A stretch of DNA of 64,000 bases from Curvibacter sp. PD_MW3 (lineage in GTDB: Bacteria > Pseudomonadota > Gammaproteobacteria > Burkholderiales > Burkholderiaceae_C). The first letter of the stretch is position 1. Every line of letters begins with the position of its first letter. Position numbers and translations under genes: made by a program. The notes beneath the pieces are model-generated. The model saw nothing but the letters and a program-made list of their open reading frames with translations. It was not told where the DNA came from and ran no database searches. The stretch covers positions 248,001 to 312,000 of the forward strand of contig NSIV01000003.1 in assembly GCA_002633085.1 (NCBI GenBank). Reading direction: 5' to 3'. This document shows positions 8,864 to 19,228 of the stretch, piece by piece.

Positions 8864-9421
8864 ATGTCAGCGACAGCCTCGGTCTTCATTGCCACCAGCC
8901 TGGACGGCTTCATTGCCAGAGTCGACGGCAGCATCGACTGGCTGCTGCAGGCCCAAGCCACCGTGCCGGCCGGCGAGGATTGCGGTTACCAGGCCTTCAT
9001 GGACACGGTGGACGGGCTGGTCATGGGCCGCAAGACCTTCGAGCAGGCGCTGGACTTTGACCCCTGGCCCTATGCCGGCAAGCAGGTTGTGGTGTTGTCG
9101 CGCCAAGGGGTGGCAGTGCCGGCGGCGCTGCGCGACTCGGTGAGTATCAGTGCCGAGGCGCCCGCCGACTTGCTGGCGCGGTTGTCGGCCACCGGTGCCC
9201 GCAAGCTCTACATCGACGGCGGGCAGACCATCCAGGGCTTCCTGCGCGCGGGTCTGATTGACGAGCTCATCATCACGGTCATCCCGGTGCTGCTGGGCGC
9301 GGGCCGGCCGCTGTTCGGTCCGCTCGATGCCGATGTGACGCTGACCTATGTCGAGACGCGGGCCTACCCGTTCGGTTTCGTGCAGAGCCACTACCGGCGT
9401 GCCCGGCCATCTGCCGCATGA
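8864..9421 (+). CDS. dihydrofolate reductase-like (RibD C-terminal domain) protein
   Basis: A 185-aa protein. ATSLDGFIAR near the N-terminus and VMGRKTFE (about residues 54-61) are typical of the RibD_C/DHFR-like family. Near the C-terminus, KLYIDGGQTIQ followed by GLIDELIITVIPVLLG fits the same fold. These proteins bind NADPH; the physiological substrate of stand-alone members is usually unknown. ATG 8864 is chosen because earlier starts in the frame overlap the hydrolase gene. Its stop overlaps the thpR start by 4 nt (ATGA), implying translational coupling. Confidence 0.85.
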   Translation: MSATASVFIATSLDGFIARVDGSIDWLLQAQATVPAGEDCGYQAFMDTVDGLVMGRKTFEQALDFDPWPYAGKQVVVLSRQGVAVPAALRDSVSISAEAPADLLARLSATGARKLYIDGGQTIQGFLRAGLIDELIITVIPVLLGAGRPLFGPLDADVTLTYVETRAYPFGFVQSHYRRARPSAA

Positions 9422-9981
9422 ACAGCGAGGAGTCGTCTGACCCGGCACGCCTGTTTCTGGCCTTGTGCCCGGGGCGTGCCGTGCAGGCCGCGCTGGCCGC
9501 ACATGCTGACGCCTGGCGTTGGAATGAGGAGGTTGCCCGCTACGCCCCTGCCGACTGGCATGTGACGCTGCACTTCATGGGCGCCGTGCCGTGTTCGCGT
9601 ATCGACGAATTGCGCGCCGGACTGGACGTACCCTTCACGCCCTTCGAGTTCCGCTTCGGCCAGCCGGCGTTGTGGCCGCACGGCCTGGCGGTGCTGCTGC
9701 CCATGGCGCTGCCCGTGGCCTTGCAGCAGTTGCACGACGAACTGGGCCATCGCCTGCGCCAGCTGGACTTGCGCACCGATGAACGCCCCTACCGGCCGCA
9801 CCTCACGCTGGCACGCCGGGCCGGCGAGGCGCGGCCGCCAGCGCGGTGGCCGGCCTGGGGCTGGCAGGTGCAAGGCTATGCACTGATGGTGTCGACGGGC
9901 GAGACCGAACCCGGCGGCCAGCGCTACCGCGTGCTGCAGCAATACGGCGCGCCGGATGCGGCCGATGCGCTGCGGCCTTGA
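9418..9981 (+). CDS. thpR: RNA 2',3'-cyclic phosphodiesterase (LigT/ThpR, 2H family)
   Basis: A 187-aa protein with the two catalytic HxTL motifs of 2H phosphoesterases: HVTL near residue 48 and HLTL near residue 128. Family members open 2',3'-cyclic phosphates on RNA ends. The start overlaps the previous stop as ATGA. The protein has the usual family length, with no signal peptide, so it is cytoplasmic. Confidence 0.88.
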   Translation: MNSEESSDPARLFLALCPGRAVQAALAAHADAWRWNEEVARYAPADWHVTLHFMGAVPCSRIDELRAGLDVPFTPFEFRFGQPALWPHGLAVLLPMALPVALQQLHDELGHRLRQLDLRTDERPYRPHLTLARRAGEARPPARWPAWGWQVQGYALMVSTGETEPGGQRYRVLQQYGAPDAADALRP

Positions 9982-10016
9982 CGCACAATGCACTCCTCTT
10001 CCCCTCATTTCCGACC

Positions 10017-10520
10017 ATGAGCACGACTGCCGACAACCCGCTTTCCATCGAGCTGTATGACGAGCCGGGGCACCTGATCCGCCGTGCGCAGCAGATCGCG
10101 GTGTCCAAGTTCCATGAAGTGCATGGCCGGCACGTGACGCCGATCCAGTACGCCATCCTGCGCACACTGCACGAGACGCCCGGCATCGACCAGGTGACGC
10201 TGGCACAGTTGATCGCGCTCGACACCTCCACCACCGCCGACATCGCGGCCCGGCTGGAGACCAAGGGCTGGATCCTGCGCGAGGTGCTGCCGCGCCGCCA
10301 GCGCCGCCTCTCGCTCACGCCCGCGGGAGAGGAAGTGCTGCTGGAGCTGCGCCCGGGCGTGGACATCATGTACCGCGGCATGATGAGCAGCCTGGAGCCG
10401 GCTGAGCAGAAGGAGTTCATGCGCCTGCTGCGCAAATTCGTGCACCTGCACGACCGGCAGAACAAGCCGGAAGACCATGAGGCCCGCACCGCCCGCGTCA
10501 GGGCCAAGCCCCGGGCCTGA
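10017..10520 (+). CDS. MarR-family transcriptional regulator, probable regulator of vanAB
   Basis: A 167-aa protein with the winged-helix layout of MarR. VTPIQYAILRTLHE is followed by the recognition region VTLAQLIALDTSTTADIAARL (helix-turn-helix) and the wing PRRQRRLSLTPAG. ATG 10017 gives the family length; the longer frame overlaps thpR. It sits directly upstream of vanAB in the same direction, with 195 nt between them containing two palindromes over a promoter-like sequence. I infer that it represses vanAB and is released by vanillate or a related phenolic acid. Ligand identity is not shown by sequence. Confidence 0.87.
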   Translation: MSTTADNPLSIELYDEPGHLIRRAQQIAVSKFHEVHGRHVTPIQYAILRTLHETPGIDQVTLAQLIALDTSTTADIAARLETKGWILREVLPRRQRRLSLTPAGEEVLLELRPGVDIMYRGMMSSLEPAEQKEFMRLLRKFVHLHDRQNKPEDHEARTARVRAKPRA

Positions 10521-10587
10521 AGCGCGTCCAGCCCGCCGCCGGTCGGAAAACCAGGCATTTAAGGGTTATCACCTAGTTTTTGGCCTG

Positions 10588-10639
10588 TTGCTGCAAATCT
10601 TCATTCAGTACAATGAATCACATTCAGTGTACGGAATCA
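10588..10639 (+). promoter_or_regulatory. predicted vanAB promoter with tandem MarR-type operators
   Basis: A possible -35 TTGCTG (10588-10593) and -10 TACAAT (10609-10614) are separated by 15 nt, which is short. Two 19-bp units in tandem (10602-10620 and 10621-10639) are identical at 15 of 19 positions. Each is a palindrome of the form ATTC-N-GT-N4-(variable)-GAAT. The first unit covers the -10, so binding there would block transcription. Confidence 0.6.
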
Positions 10640-10715
10640 AAGATTTCCAAGTCAATGATTTCCAGACTGGTATCCAGATTCCGTCCGACTATCTTTAACC
10701 GAGCGAGGTGTTCAC

Positions 10716-11756
10716 ATGTTCCCGAAAAATACCTGGTACGTCGCTGCCACCCCTGGCGAGATCGATGAGAAGCCGCTGGGCCGCACCATCTGCAACGAGC
10801 GCATCGTGTTCTACCGCGGCGAGGAGAACAAGGTCGCGGCGGTGGAGGACTTCTGCCCGCACCGCGGCGCCCCGCTGTCGCTCGGTTACGTCTGCGAAGG
10901 CAAACTGGTCTGCGGTTACCACGGCCTGGAGATGGGCTGCGACGGCAAGACCGTGGCCATGCCGGGCCAGCGCGTGCGCGGCTTCCCGGCCATCAAGGCC
11001 TACCCGGTGGTCGAGCGCTACGGCTTCATCTGGGTCTGGCCCGGCGATGCTGCCCAGGCCGACGAGACCAAGATCCCGCACATGGAGTGGTACGACAACC
11101 CCGAGTGGGCTTATGGCGGCGGTCTGTACCACATCAACTGCGACTATCGCCTGATGATCGACAACTTGATGGACCTGACGCACGAGACCTATGTGCACAG
11201 CACTTCCATCGGCCAAAAGGAGATCGACGAAACGCCATGCAAGACCACGGTGAATGGCGACGAGGTGGTCACAGCACGCTACATGAATGGCATCACGCCG
11301 CCGCCGTTCTGGAAAGCCGCCCTGCGCAGCAACAACCTGCCGGACGACGTCACCGTGGACCGTTGGCAGATCTGCCGCTTCACGCCGCCGAGCCACGTCA
11401 TCATTGAAGTGGGTGTCGCGCTGGAAGGGCAGGGCGGCTACGATGCGCCGAATGACAAGAAGGTCTACAGCAAGGTGATCGACTTCATCACGCCCGAGAC
11501 CGAGACCTCCATCCACTATTTCTGGGGCATGGCGCGCAAGTTCAACCCGAAGGACAAGGCACTGACTGCCACCATCCGTGAAGGCCAGGGCAAGATCTTC
11601 GGCGAAGACCTGGAGATGCTGGAGAAGCAGCAGCGCAACCTGCGCGACTACCCGGACCGCGCCCTGCTGATGCTCAACATCGACGCCGGTGGCGTGCAGT
11701 CGCGCAAGATCATCGACCGCCTCGTGGCCGAGGAACAAGCCTTGACTAAGGCCTAA
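10716..11756 (+). CDS. vanA: vanillate O-demethylase, Rieske oxygenase subunit
   Basis: A 346-aa protein. The Rieske [2Fe-2S] motif is C47-x-H49 ... C66-x2-H69 (CPHRGAP, CGYHG). The mononuclear iron site is visible in NLMDLTHETYVHS. The N-terminal MFPKNTWYVAATPGEI is characteristic of VanA. It removes the O-methyl group of vanillate, giving protocatechuate and formaldehyde, with electrons from VanB. vanB follows after 9 nt. Related aromatic-ether demethylases cannot be excluded from sequence alone. Confidence 0.93.
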   Translation: MFPKNTWYVAATPGEIDEKPLGRTICNERIVFYRGEENKVAAVEDFCPHRGAPLSLGYVCEGKLVCGYHGLEMGCDGKTVAMPGQRVRGFPAIKAYPVVERYGFIWVWPGDAAQADETKIPHMEWYDNPEWAYGGGLYHINCDYRLMIDNLMDLTHETYVHSTSIGQKEIDETPCKTTVNGDEVVTARYMNGITPPPFWKAALRSNNLPDDVTVDRWQICRFTPPSHVIIEVGVALEGQGGYDAPNDKKVYSKVIDFITPETETSIHYFWGMARKFNPKDKALTATIREGQGKIFGEDLEMLEKQQRNLRDYPDRALLMLNIDAGGVQSRKIIDRLVAEEQALTKA

Positions 11757-11765
11757 GGGAACGAC

Positions 11766-12749
11766 ATGAGCAGTGCAACAACGCTCTCGGTCCGCGTCGC
11801 CCGCAAGGCGGTGGAAGCGCAGGACATCGTGACGCTGGAGCTGGTGGCGGCCGACGGCAGCGCGCTGCCGGCTTTCGGTGCCGGCGCGCACGTCGATGTG
11901 CAACTGCCGGATGGAAAAGGTGGCCCGGGCATCACTCGCCAGTACTCGCTGTGCAACGATCCGACCGAAACGCACCGTTACCTGATCGGCGTGTTGCGCG
12001 ACCCGGCCTCGCGCGGCGGCTCACAGGCCGTGCATGAGTTGGTGAAGGAAGGCGACGTGCTGCAGATCAGCACGCCAAAGAACCACTTTCCGCTTGCGCA
12101 TGACGCCAAGAAAAGCCTGCTGCTGGGCGGCGGCATCGGCATCACGCCGATTCTGTGCATGGCCGAGCGCTTGGCCAACACCGGTGCCGATTTTGAGCTG
12201 CATTACGCCACGCGCTCGCCCGAGCGCACCGCGTTTCGCGAACGTATCGCAGGCTCCGGCTTTGCCAAGCAGGTGCAATTCCATTTCGACGATGGCGATG
12301 CCGCGCAGAAGCTGGACCTCGCCAAGCTGCTGGCCCAGCCGCAAGCCGGCACCCACCTCTACGTCTGTGGCCCCAAGGGTTTCATGGACGCGGTGTTGAA
12401 CACGGCGCGCGAAAAAGGCTGGCCGGAAGAGCAACTGCACTACGAGTTCTTCGGCGCCACGGTGGAAAAGTCCGACAGCGATGCCAGCTTCGAGATCAAG
12501 CTGGCCAGCTCGGGCCGCATCGTCATGGTGCCGAAGGACAAGACGGTGACGCAGGCGCTGGCCGAAGCCGGTGTCGAGATCCTGATGTCCTGCGAGCAGG
12601 GCGTGTGCGGCACCTGCCTGACGCGTGTGCTCGAAGGCGTGCCAGACCACAAGGACAGCTACCTCACCCCCGAAGAGCAGGCGGCGAACGACCAGTTCCT
12701 GCCCTGCTGCTCACGGTCCAAGACGCCGCAACTGGTGCTCGACCTCTGA
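11766..12749 (+). CDS. vanB: vanillate O-demethylase, reductase/ferredoxin subunit
   Basis: A 327-aa protein of the phthalate dioxygenase reductase type. The flavin-binding motif RQYSL lies near residue 60. The nucleotide-binding GGGIGITPIL lies near residue 122. A C-terminal plant-type [2Fe-2S] ferredoxin domain follows, with CEQGVCGTC and a final Cys in LPCCSRS. It passes electrons from NADH to VanA. It ends 20 nt before a strong hairpin terminator. Confidence 0.93.
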   Translation: MSSATTLSVRVARKAVEAQDIVTLELVAADGSALPAFGAGAHVDVQLPDGKGGPGITRQYSLCNDPTETHRYLIGVLRDPASRGGSQAVHELVKEGDVLQISTPKNHFPLAHDAKKSLLLGGGIGITPILCMAERLANTGADFELHYATRSPERTAFRERIAGSGFAKQVQFHFDDGDAAQKLDLAKLLAQPQAGTHLYVCGPKGFMDAVLNTAREKGWPEEQLHYEFFGATVEKSDSDASFEIKLASSGRIVMVPKDKTVTQALAEAGVEILMSCEQGVCGTCLTRVLEGVPDHKDSYLTPEEQAANDQFLPCCSRSKTPQLVLDL

Positions 12750-12768
12750 GCGCAGAGGCGACCAACAC

Positions 12769-12805
12769 AACCCGGCGAACCTTGTCATAGGGTGCCGGGT
12801 TTTTT
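12769..12805 (+). terminator. rho-independent terminator after vanB
   Basis: AACCCGGC (12769-12776) pairs with GCCGGGTT (12794-12801), followed by a T run to 12805. It lies between the vanB stop and the end of the convergent EamA gene. Confidence 0.8.
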
Positions 12806-12808
12806 CAT

Positions 12809-13690
12809 TCAGCGCGCGCGCGCCGGCAGCAGCACCGAGGCAATCGCCAGCATCATCAGCCCCACAGCTGCATAGTCCTGCCAGTGCAGCACCTCGCCCA
12901 GCCAGAGCGCACCGCTGAAAACGCCGATCACCGGGATCAGCATCACGCTCAAGGTGGATGCCACCGGTGTCAGGTGCCGCGCCAATGACAGCCACAGCGC
13001 CTGCACCAGACCGAAGATCAGCACCGCGTTGTAGGCGATGGCGCCCCAGGTGGCCGCGGAGGGCGCTTTCCATTGCGGCCCTTCGAACCACAGCGCCAGC
13101 AACGTCATGACGAGCGTGGTCATCAGCGTCATCCAGAAGGCGATGGTCACGGTCGGCACTGTCATGGTGGTGCGGCGCATCAGTTGGGTGCCAAACGCCC
13201 ACGCCATGGCCGAGACCAAGGCAAGCAGCACGCCGACCGGTTTGCCCGCGAGATTGGAAATCTCATGCCACAGCAGGAGGAACACGCCCAGCGCCGCGGC
13301 GGCCACGCCGCCCCAGCCGCGCCGCGTGAGCCGGTTGCCGAACAGCAGGGCACCCAGCAGGGCGGAAAAGATCGGCATGCTGTAGCCGAGGATGGCAGCC
13401 CGCCCACTGGTCAGGGACTTGACGGCGACGATCATCAGCGCATGCCAGATGAGCATGTTGAACAAGGTCAGCCAGGCCAGTTCGCGCCAATGCGCCCGCG
13501 CAATGCGAAACGGTGCCTTCATGGCCATGAGCCCGAGCGCCAGCACCGGCAGGCCCAGCCACATGGAGATCACGCGAAAGGTCAGCGGCGGGTGATCGGT
13601 GACGCCGATTTTCATGATCGGCCAGTTCAGGCCCCAGACCCCGGTGATGCAGACGAGGGCAAGAAGTTGTTGGCGCGAAAGGGAATGCAT
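12809..13690 (-). CDS. EamA/DMT-superfamily transporter
   Basis: A 293-aa membrane protein with ten hydrophobic helices in two EamA repeats. The N-terminal [16 protein letters not shown] is typical of this exporter family. It is convergent with vanB and divergent from pyrF, so it is probably transcribed alone. No substrate is predicted. Confidence 0.88.
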   Translation of the reverse strand: MHSLSRQQLLALVCITGVWGLNWPIMKIGVTDHPPLTFRVISMWLGLPVLALGLMAMKAPFRIARAHWRELAWLTLFNMLIWHALMIVAVKSLTSGRAAILGYSMPIFSALLGALLFGNRLTRRGWGGVAAAALGVFLLLWHEISNLAGKPVGVLLALVSAMAWAFGTQLMRRTTMTVPTVTIAFWMTLMTTLVMTLLALWFEGPQWKAPSAATWGAIAYNAVLIFGLVQALWLSLARHLTPVASTLSVMLIPVIGVFSGALWLGEVLHWQDYAAVGLMMLAIASVLLPARAR

Positions 13691-13724
13691 GGGCTGGATT
13701 GTGCGGGTTTCTTACAATCACGGC

Positions 13725-14564
13725 ATGACCTTCCTCGACATGCTGCGCGCCGCCGAGCGCCAAAACGGCTCCCTGCTGTGCGTGGGGCTGGACCCCGAGC
13801 CGGCCAAGTTCCCCGCCGGCCTCAAGGGCGACAGCCGCAAGATCTACGATTTCTGCGCCGCCATCGTCGACGCCACGGCCGACCTAGTGATCGCCTTCAA
13901 ACCGCAGATCGCCTACTTCGCCGCGCACCGTGCCGAAGACCAGCTGGAAAAGCTGATCGCCCACATGCGCCGCGCCGCGCCGCAGGTGCCCATCATCCTG
14001 GATGCCAAGCGTGGCGACATCGGCAGCACGGCCGAGCAGTACGCGCGCGAGGCTTTCGAGCGCTATGGTGCCGATGCCGTGACGCTGTCGCCTTTCATGG
14101 GCTTCGATTCGGTGATGCCTTACCTGAAATACGAAGGCAAGGGTGCCTTCCTGCTGTGCCGCACTTCCAACCCGGGCGGTGACGATTTCCAGAACCAGCA
14201 CCTGGCGGATGTGCCGGGCCAGCCGCGCCTGTACGAACACATTGCCGCGCTCGCGCAAGGGCCGTGGAACCTCAACGGCCAGCTCGGCCTTGTGGTTGGC
14301 GCCACCTACCCGGCCGAGATCGAGCGCGTACGCGCTGTGGCTCCTACCGTGCCGTTGTTGATTCCCGGTGTCGGCGCGCAAGGCGGCGATGCCGTGGCCA
14401 CGGTGAAGGCCGGCTGGCGTGCTGCCGGCGGCGAAACGACGGCTCCGATTGTGGTGAACTCCTCGCGTGCCGTGCTCTACGCGTCTGCCGGCGAGGACTT
14501 CGCCGCCGCGGCACGACGTGAAGCGCTCAAGACACGCGACGTGCTCGAGGCGGCCAAAGCCTGA
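13725..14564 (+). CDS. pyrF: orotidine 5'-phosphate decarboxylase (type 2)
   Basis: A 279-aa protein. The catalytic stretch [10 protein letters not shown] (about residues 93-102) is the signature of the longer, type 2 OMP decarboxylases. LCVGLDPEP near residue 19 and the C-terminal [11 protein letters not shown] phosphate-binding region agree. It converts OMP to UMP in pyrimidine synthesis. The longer frame upstream overlaps the divergent gene. TACAAT at 13713-13718 lies only 6 nt before the ATG, so if it is the -10 the mRNA would be leaderless. Confidence 0.93.
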   Translation: MTFLDMLRAAERQNGSLLCVGLDPEPAKFPAGLKGDSRKIYDFCAAIVDATADLVIAFKPQIAYFAAHRAEDQLEKLIAHMRRAAPQVPIILDAKRGDIGSTAEQYAREAFERYGADAVTLSPFMGFDSVMPYLKYEGKGAFLLCRTSNPGGDDFQNQHLADVPGQPRLYEHIAALAQGPWNLNGQLGLVVGATYPAEIERVRAVAPTVPLLIPGVGAQGGDAVATVKAGWRAAGGETTAPIVVNSSRAVLYASAGEDFAAAARREALKTRDVLEAAKA

Positions 14565-14581
14565 CGGGCACACCTGCCCGT
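14564..14581 (+). terminator. hairpin after pyrF (possible terminator)
   Basis: ACGGGCA pairs perfectly with TGCCCGT around a CACC loop, immediately after the pyrF stop. No T run follows, so intrinsic termination is uncertain. Confidence 0.4.
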
Positions 14582-14670
14582 GTAACAGCTTGCAAAGAGG
14601 CTCTGCAAACCGAGCCTTGCCCCGCTACAGTTGGCACAGACCAGCAAGTGGATGCTGGCAGGAGTGATAC

Positions 14671-15177
14671 ATGCAAAAGCAAAAACAACGTTGGGTACGG
14701 TTGAGCGTGGTGGCGGCCACGCTCATGTCTCTGGGCGGTACGGTGCTGGCGGAGAAGCCGGACTGGGCTGGCCCGCCGGGCAAGAACAAACACCGGGACG
14801 AGCAGCGCGATGAACGTCGCGACGGCTACCCGTCGCGCCAGGGCGGTTCGGTGGAGATCCGCATCGGCGGCTACTTCGGTGATGCCCAGCGCACGGCGGC
14901 GAATGACTATTACCGCCAGCAATACCGCGGCGGCAACTGCCCGCCCGGCCTGGCCAAGAAGAACAACGGCTGCCTGCCGCCAGGGCAGGCGCGGAAATGG
15001 GCCATGGGCCGCCCCTTGCCGGGCGACGTGGTCTATTACCCGATCGAGCCCGGCATCCAGATCCGTCTGGGCACGCCGCCGGCTGGGTACAAGTACGTGC
15101 GTGTGGCATCCGACATCCTGCTGATTGCCGTCGGCACCAGCATGGTGGTCGACGCCATTCAGGACCTCGGTCGCTGA
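14671..15177 (+). CDS. CigR/RcnB-like secreted protein
   Basis: A 168-aa protein with a signal peptide (cleavage near VLAEKP). A charged, disordered region rich in Asp, Arg and His follows, then the motif CPPGLAKKNNGCLPPGQARK. This double Cys-Pro-Pro/Gly pattern, plus a VVYYPI strand and a C-terminal hydrophobic segment, matches the RcnB/CigR anti-virulence-regulator family. Members are periplasmic or membrane-anchored, with poorly known roles in metal homeostasis or virulence-gene control. AGGAG lies upstream of the ATG. Confidence 0.75.
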   Translation: MQKQKQRWVRLSVVAATLMSLGGTVLAEKPDWAGPPGKNKHRDEQRDERRDGYPSRQGGSVEIRIGGYFGDAQRTAANDYYRQQYRGGNCPPGLAKKNNGCLPPGQARKWAMGRPLPGDVVYYPIEPGIQIRLGTPPAGYKYVRVASDILLIAVGTSMVVDAIQDLGR

Positions 15178-15180
15178 ATT

Positions 15181-15241
15181 CAGTCAGCTATCAATTTGAT
15201 AGCTGATTGCGCATTATCCACAAGGTCTAGCGGCCGATTTT
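15181..15241 (+). repeat. dispersed short repeat, family A, copy 2
   Basis: It begins with the perfect hairpin CAGCTATCA-ATT-TGATAGCTG, then GCGC, TTATCCACAAGG and GGCCGATTTT, the same block order as the copies at 5383-5440 and 50017-50074. It overlaps the stop codon and last codons of the minus-strand EamA gene that ends at 15227. Confidence 0.6.
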
Positions 15242-16162
15242 GGCCAGAATCCGGTCGCCGAACATGACACAGACCAGCGCCAGTGCCACCAGCGCGATGC
15301 CGGCCCACTGCCAGGGCGCGATGGTTTCGCCCAGCGCCAGCATGCCGGCGCTCAGGCCCACCACCGGCACGCCCAGGCTGAACGGCGCCACGCGGTTGGC
15401 CGGGTGGCGCTTGAGCAGACCGGTCCACATGGCGTAGGCCCAGATGGTGGCGATCCAGCCCAGATAGGCCACCGCCAGCCAGGACGTCCACGGCACGCTG
15501 AGCCACTTGGCGCTGCTGGTCCAGCTCAATGCTGGTGTCGCGGCGGCCGGGTCGGCCAGCCAGCTCAGCAGCAGGAAGGGCAGCACCGGCACCAGGCTGC
15601 TCCAGACCAGGAACTGCAAGGGTTCGTAGCCCGGGCTGGCCTGTTGCGCCTTGCGCGCCACGATGTTGGAGGCGGCCCACATGGCTGCGGCGCCCAGGTT
15701 GAGCAGCAAACCACTCACGGTGGTGAGACCGGCCGAGCCGACGACGAAATTCATGCCGAAGCAGGCCAGGCCCAAGGCGGCGAATGTCAGGCCGCCCACC
15801 AGCGGGCGGCTCAGGCGCTCGTGCAACAGGAAAAAACTGAACAGCGCCGTGAAGAACACATGCGTTTGCATCAGCACCGAGGCCAGGGCGGCGGTCATGC
15901 CGACCTGAAGTGCCAGAAACAGAAAGCCGAACTGGCCGACACCCTGGCACAGGCCGTACAGCAGCACCCACTTCCAGTGCAGCGCGGGCGCCCGGATGAA
16001 AAACACCAGCGGCAGCACGGCCACCACATAACGTGCGGCGCCGAGCTGAAACGGCGTGAAGTCATGCAGCGCAAACTTCATGGCCACGAAGTTCAGGCCC
16101 CAGATGACGATCACGCCCAGCGCCGCGGCGTAATCACGGGCCGAAAAATGCCGGGCCGTCAT
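15227..16162 (-). CDS. EamA-type exporter resembling E. coli EamA/YdeD
   Basis: A 311-aa membrane protein with ten hydrophobic helices. [13 protein letters not shown] at the N-terminus and the Q-F-x-F-L-F-x-A-L-x-x-G-M-x-A-x-L-A-S pattern resemble E. coli EamA (YdeD), an exporter of O-acetylserine and cysteine. The substrate here is an inference. Its ATG overlaps the uvrA stop by 4 nt (positions 16159-16162), so translation is probably coupled to uvrA. The 3' end lies in a dispersed repeat. Confidence 0.88.
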   Translation of the reverse strand: MTARHFSARDYAAALGVIVIWGLNFVAMKFALHDFTPFQLGAARYVVAVLPLVFFIRAPALHWKWVLLYGLCQGVGQFGFLFLALQVGMTAALASVLMQTHVFFTALFSFFLLHERLSRPLVGGLTFAALGLACFGMNFVVGSAGLTTVSGLLLNLGAAAMWAASNIVARKAQQASPGYEPLQFLVWSSLVPVLPFLLLSWLADPAAATPALSWTSSAKWLSVPWTSWLAVAYLGWIATIWAYAMWTGLLKRHPANRVAPFSLGVPVVGLSAGMLALGETIAPWQWAGIALVALALVCVMFGDRILAKIGR

Positions 16163-19104
16163 GCGGTGAGCAGGGGCTTGAGGTAGCGCCCGGTGTGGCT
16201 GGCCGGGTTGGCGGCCAGGTCTTCCGGCGTCCCTACGCCCACCACGGTGCCGCCGCCGGCACCGCCTTCCGGGCCCATGTCGATCAGCCAGTCGGCGGTC
16301 TTGATCACGTCCAGGTTGTGCTCGATCACCACGATGGTGTTGCCCGCGTCGCGCAGCTGGTGCAGCACCTTGAGCAGCAGGTCGATGTCGGCGAAGTGCA
16401 GGCCGGTGGTGGGTTCGTCCAGGATGTAGAGCGTGCGGCCGGTGTCGCGCTTGGAGAGTTCCAGCGCCAGCTTGACGCGCTGCGCCTCGCCGCCCGACAG
16501 CGTGGTGGCCGACTGACCCAGCTTGACGTAGGAGAGACCGACGTCCAGCAGCGTCTGCAGCTTGCGTGCAATCGTTGGTACGGCGTTGAAGAAGGCGTAG
16601 GCCGCTTCCACCGTGAGGTCCAGTACCTGGGCGATGTTCTTGCCCTTGTACAGCACCTCCAGTGTCTCGCGGTTGTAGCGCGCACCGTGGCAGACATCGC
16701 ACGGCACATAGACGTCGGGCAGGAAGTGCATCTCCACCTTCACCATGCCGTCGCCCTGGCAGGCTTCACAGCGACCACCGGCGACGTTGAAGGAAAAACG
16801 CCCCGGGCCATAGCCGCGCTCGCGCGCCATCGGCACCTCGGCCATCAGCTCGCGGATGGCGGTGAACAGGCCGGTGTAGGTGGCGGGGTTGGAGCGTGGC
16901 GTGCGCCCGATCGGCGACTGGTCGACGTTGATGACCTTGTCGAAATGCTCGATGCCTTCGATCTCCTGCACCGGCGCCGGCTCGTCGTGAGCGCGGTAAA
17001 GCTGGCGCGCCACCGCGGTGTAGAGCGTGTCGTTGACGAGGGTCGATTTGCCGGAGCCGGAGACGCCGGTCACGCAGGTGAACAGACCGACCGGGATGTC
17101 GACGCTGACGTGCTTCAGGTTGTGGCCGCTGGCACCGATGAGGCGCAGCTGGTCCTCGCCGGGGGCGTGGCGTTCTTTCGGCACCGCGATCTTGAGCGTG
17201 TGCGCAAGATAGCGGCCGGTGAGCGAATCGGGGTTGGCCTTCACCTCGTCGTACGTGCCTTGCGCCACCACGCGCCCGCCGTGCACGCCGGCACCGGGGC
17301 CCATGTCGATCAGGTGGTCGGCGGCACGCATCATGTCCTCGTCGTGCTCGACCACCAGCACGCTGTTGCCGATGTCGCGCAGGTGTTGCAGCGTGCCGAT
17401 CAGGCGGTCGTTGTCGCGCTGGTGCAGGCCGATGCTGGGCTCGTCCAGCACATACATCACGCCGGTCAGGCCCGAGCCGATCTGGCTGGCCAGGCGGATG
17501 CGCTGCGCCTCGCCGCCGGACAGTGTCTCGGCGCTGCGGTCCAGGCTCAGGTAGTTGAGGCCAACGTCGTTGAGGAACTTCAGGCGCAGCCGGATCTCGC
17601 GCACCACCTTGTCGGCAATTTCGGCCTTGGCGCCGTGCAAGTGCAGCGTGTCGAAGTACTCGAAGCACTCGCGCAGCGTCAGGTGGCTCACTTCAAAAAT
17701 GGCGCGCGACTGTTCGCCCTCACCCACTTTCACATGGCGTGCTTCGGTGCGCAGCCGGGTGCCGGCGCAGGTTGGGCAGGGCTGCGTGCCACGCAGGCGC
17801 GCCAGGTCCTCGCGCACCAGGGCCGAGTCGGTCTCGCGGTAGCGCCGCTGGATGTTGGGGATGATGCCCTCGAAGGCGTGCTTCTTGCTGACCTTCTTGC
17901 CCTGCGAGGCGCCGGAGTCCATCACGTAGCTGAACTTGATCTCCTCTTCGCCCGAGCCGTAGAGGATGACCTGCTGCACGTTGGCGGGCAATGATTCGAA
18001 CGGGTCGTCGAGGTCGAACTTGTAATGCTTGGCCAGGCTCTCCAGCATGGCGAAGTAGTAGGCATTGCGCCGGTCCCAGCCCTTGATGGCGCCGCTGGCC
18101 AGGCTGAGCGTTGGGAACGCCACCACGCGCGCCGGGTCGAACACCTCCTGCTGGCCGATGCCGTCGCAGCTCGGGCAGGCCCCTTGCGGGGAGTTGAAGG
18201 AGAACAGGCGCGGCTCGAGTTCACTGATCGAGTAGTGGCACAGCGGACAGGCGAACTTGGCGTTGAACAGGTGTTCGACGTTGGTGTCCATCTCCAGCGC
18301 AATGGCGCGGCCATTGGCCAGCCGCAATGCGGCCTCGAAGCTCTCGGCCAGGCGTTGGCGCAGCGCGGCAGCGTCTGCATCGTCGGCGCCACGCACCTTG
18401 AGGCGGTCGATCACCACGTCGATGTCGTGCTTTTCAGTCTTCTTCAGTGTCGGCAGTTCATCGAAGTTGCAGGCCACGCCGTCGACGCGAAAGCGCACAT
18501 AACCCTGCGCCTGCATGTCTTCGAAGACTTCGGTGAATTCGCCCTTCTTCTCGCGCGCCAGCGGCGCCAGGATCATGAGCCGGGTGTCGACCGGCAAGGC
18601 CAGGGTGGCGTCCACCATCTGGCTCACCGTCTGCGCCTGCAGCGGCAGGTTGTGCTCGGGGCAGTAAGGCGTGCCGGCGCGCGCGAACAGCAGACGCAGG
18701 TAGTCGTGGATCTCGGTCACGGTGCCCACCGTGGAACGCGGGTTGTGGCTGGTGGCTTTCTGTTCGATGCTGATCGCCGGGCTCAGACCTTCGATCAGGT
18801 CCACGTCCGGTTTGTCCATCAGCTGCAGGAACTGGCGCGCGTAGGTCGAGAGGCTCTCGACATAACGGCGCTGCCCTTCGGCGTACAGGGTGTCGAAGGC
18901 CAGGCTCGACTTGCCCGAACCCGACAGGCCGGTGATTACCACCAACTGGTTGCGCGGGATGTCGAGGTCGATGCCCTTGAGGTTGTGGGTGCGCGCACCA
19001 CGGATGTGGATGGCCTGTTGCTGCAGGGCGTGGGCCAGGTAGCGGCCTGAGCCGTCCTCGGCAGGGGTGGGCTGGGGGCGAAGGCCGTCAGGGGTGGAGT
19101 TCAA
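16159..19104 (-). CDS. uvrA: excinuclease ABC subunit A
   Basis: A 981-aa protein. It contains two ABC ATPase modules, each with a Walker A ([15 protein letters not shown] near residue 58; [13 protein letters not shown]), an LSGGEAQR signature and zinc-finger cysteines (CxxC...CxxC). It recognises bulky DNA lesions with UvrB and starts nucleotide excision repair. It has an ~30-residue N-terminal extension before the usual start region, so a shorter start is possible. The overlapping EamA gene follows. No clear LexA box was seen upstream. Confidence 0.97.
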   Translation of the reverse strand: MNSTPDGLRPQPTPAEDGSGRYLAHALQQQAIHIRGARTHNLKGIDLDIPRNQLVVITGLSGSGKSSLAFDTLYAEGQRRYVESLSTYARQFLQLMDKPDVDLIEGLSPAISIEQKATSHNPRSTVGTVTEIHDYLRLLFARAGTPYCPEHNLPLQAQTVSQMVDATLALPVDTRLMILAPLAREKKGEFTEVFEDMQAQGYVRFRVDGVACNFDELPTLKKTEKHDIDVVIDRLKVRGADDADAAALRQRLAESFEAALRLANGRAIALEMDTNVEHLFNAKFACPLCHYSISELEPRLFSFNSPQGACPSCDGIGQQEVFDPARVVAFPTLSLASGAIKGWDRRNAYYFAMLESLAKHYKFDLDDPFESLPANVQQVILYGSGEEEIKFSYVMDSGASQGKKVSKKHAFEGIIPNIQRRYRETDSALVREDLARLRGTQPCPTCAGTRLRTEARHVKVGEGEQSRAIFEVSHLTLRECFEYFDTLHLHGAKAEIADKVVREIRLRLKFLNDVGLNYLSLDRSAETLSGGEAQRIRLASQIGSGLTGVMYVLDEPSIGLHQRDNDRLIGTLQHLRDIGNSVLVVEHDEDMMRAADHLIDMGPGAGVHGGRVVAQGTYDEVKANPDSLTGRYLAHTLKIAVPKERHAPGEDQLRLIGASGHNLKHVSVDIPVGLFTCVTGVSGSGKSTLVNDTLYTAVARQLYRAHDEPAPVQEIEGIEHFDKVINVDQSPIGRTPRSNPATYTGLFTAIRELMAEVPMARERGYGPGRFSFNVAGGRCEACQGDGMVKVEMHFLPDVYVPCDVCHGARYNRETLEVLYKGKNIAQVLDLTVEAAYAFFNAVPTIARKLQTLLDVGLSYVKLGQSATTLSGGEAQRVKLALELSKRDTGRTLYILDEPTTGLHFADIDLLLKVLHQLRDAGNTIVVIEHNLDVIKTADWLIDMGPEGGAGGGTVVGVGTPEDLAANPASHTGRYLKPLLTA

Positions 19105-19228
19105 AGCGTTGCGTCTTCAACAAAACCCTCCATGATAGAGATAGACGGGGTTTCCCGCATCCTTTGCGCCGCTTTTGTTGGGATCAGTGACAATCGACGC
19201 TTTTGTGCTCGCCGCTTGCGGCGACCTC

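Noticed and set aside
16195-17994. A 599-codon plus-strand frame
   Set aside because: It is the complement of uvrA; it has no start signal or family likeness.
19105-19228. Possible SOS box between uvrA and the MFS gene
   Set aside because: No CTGT-N8-ACAG dyad could be read in the gap.
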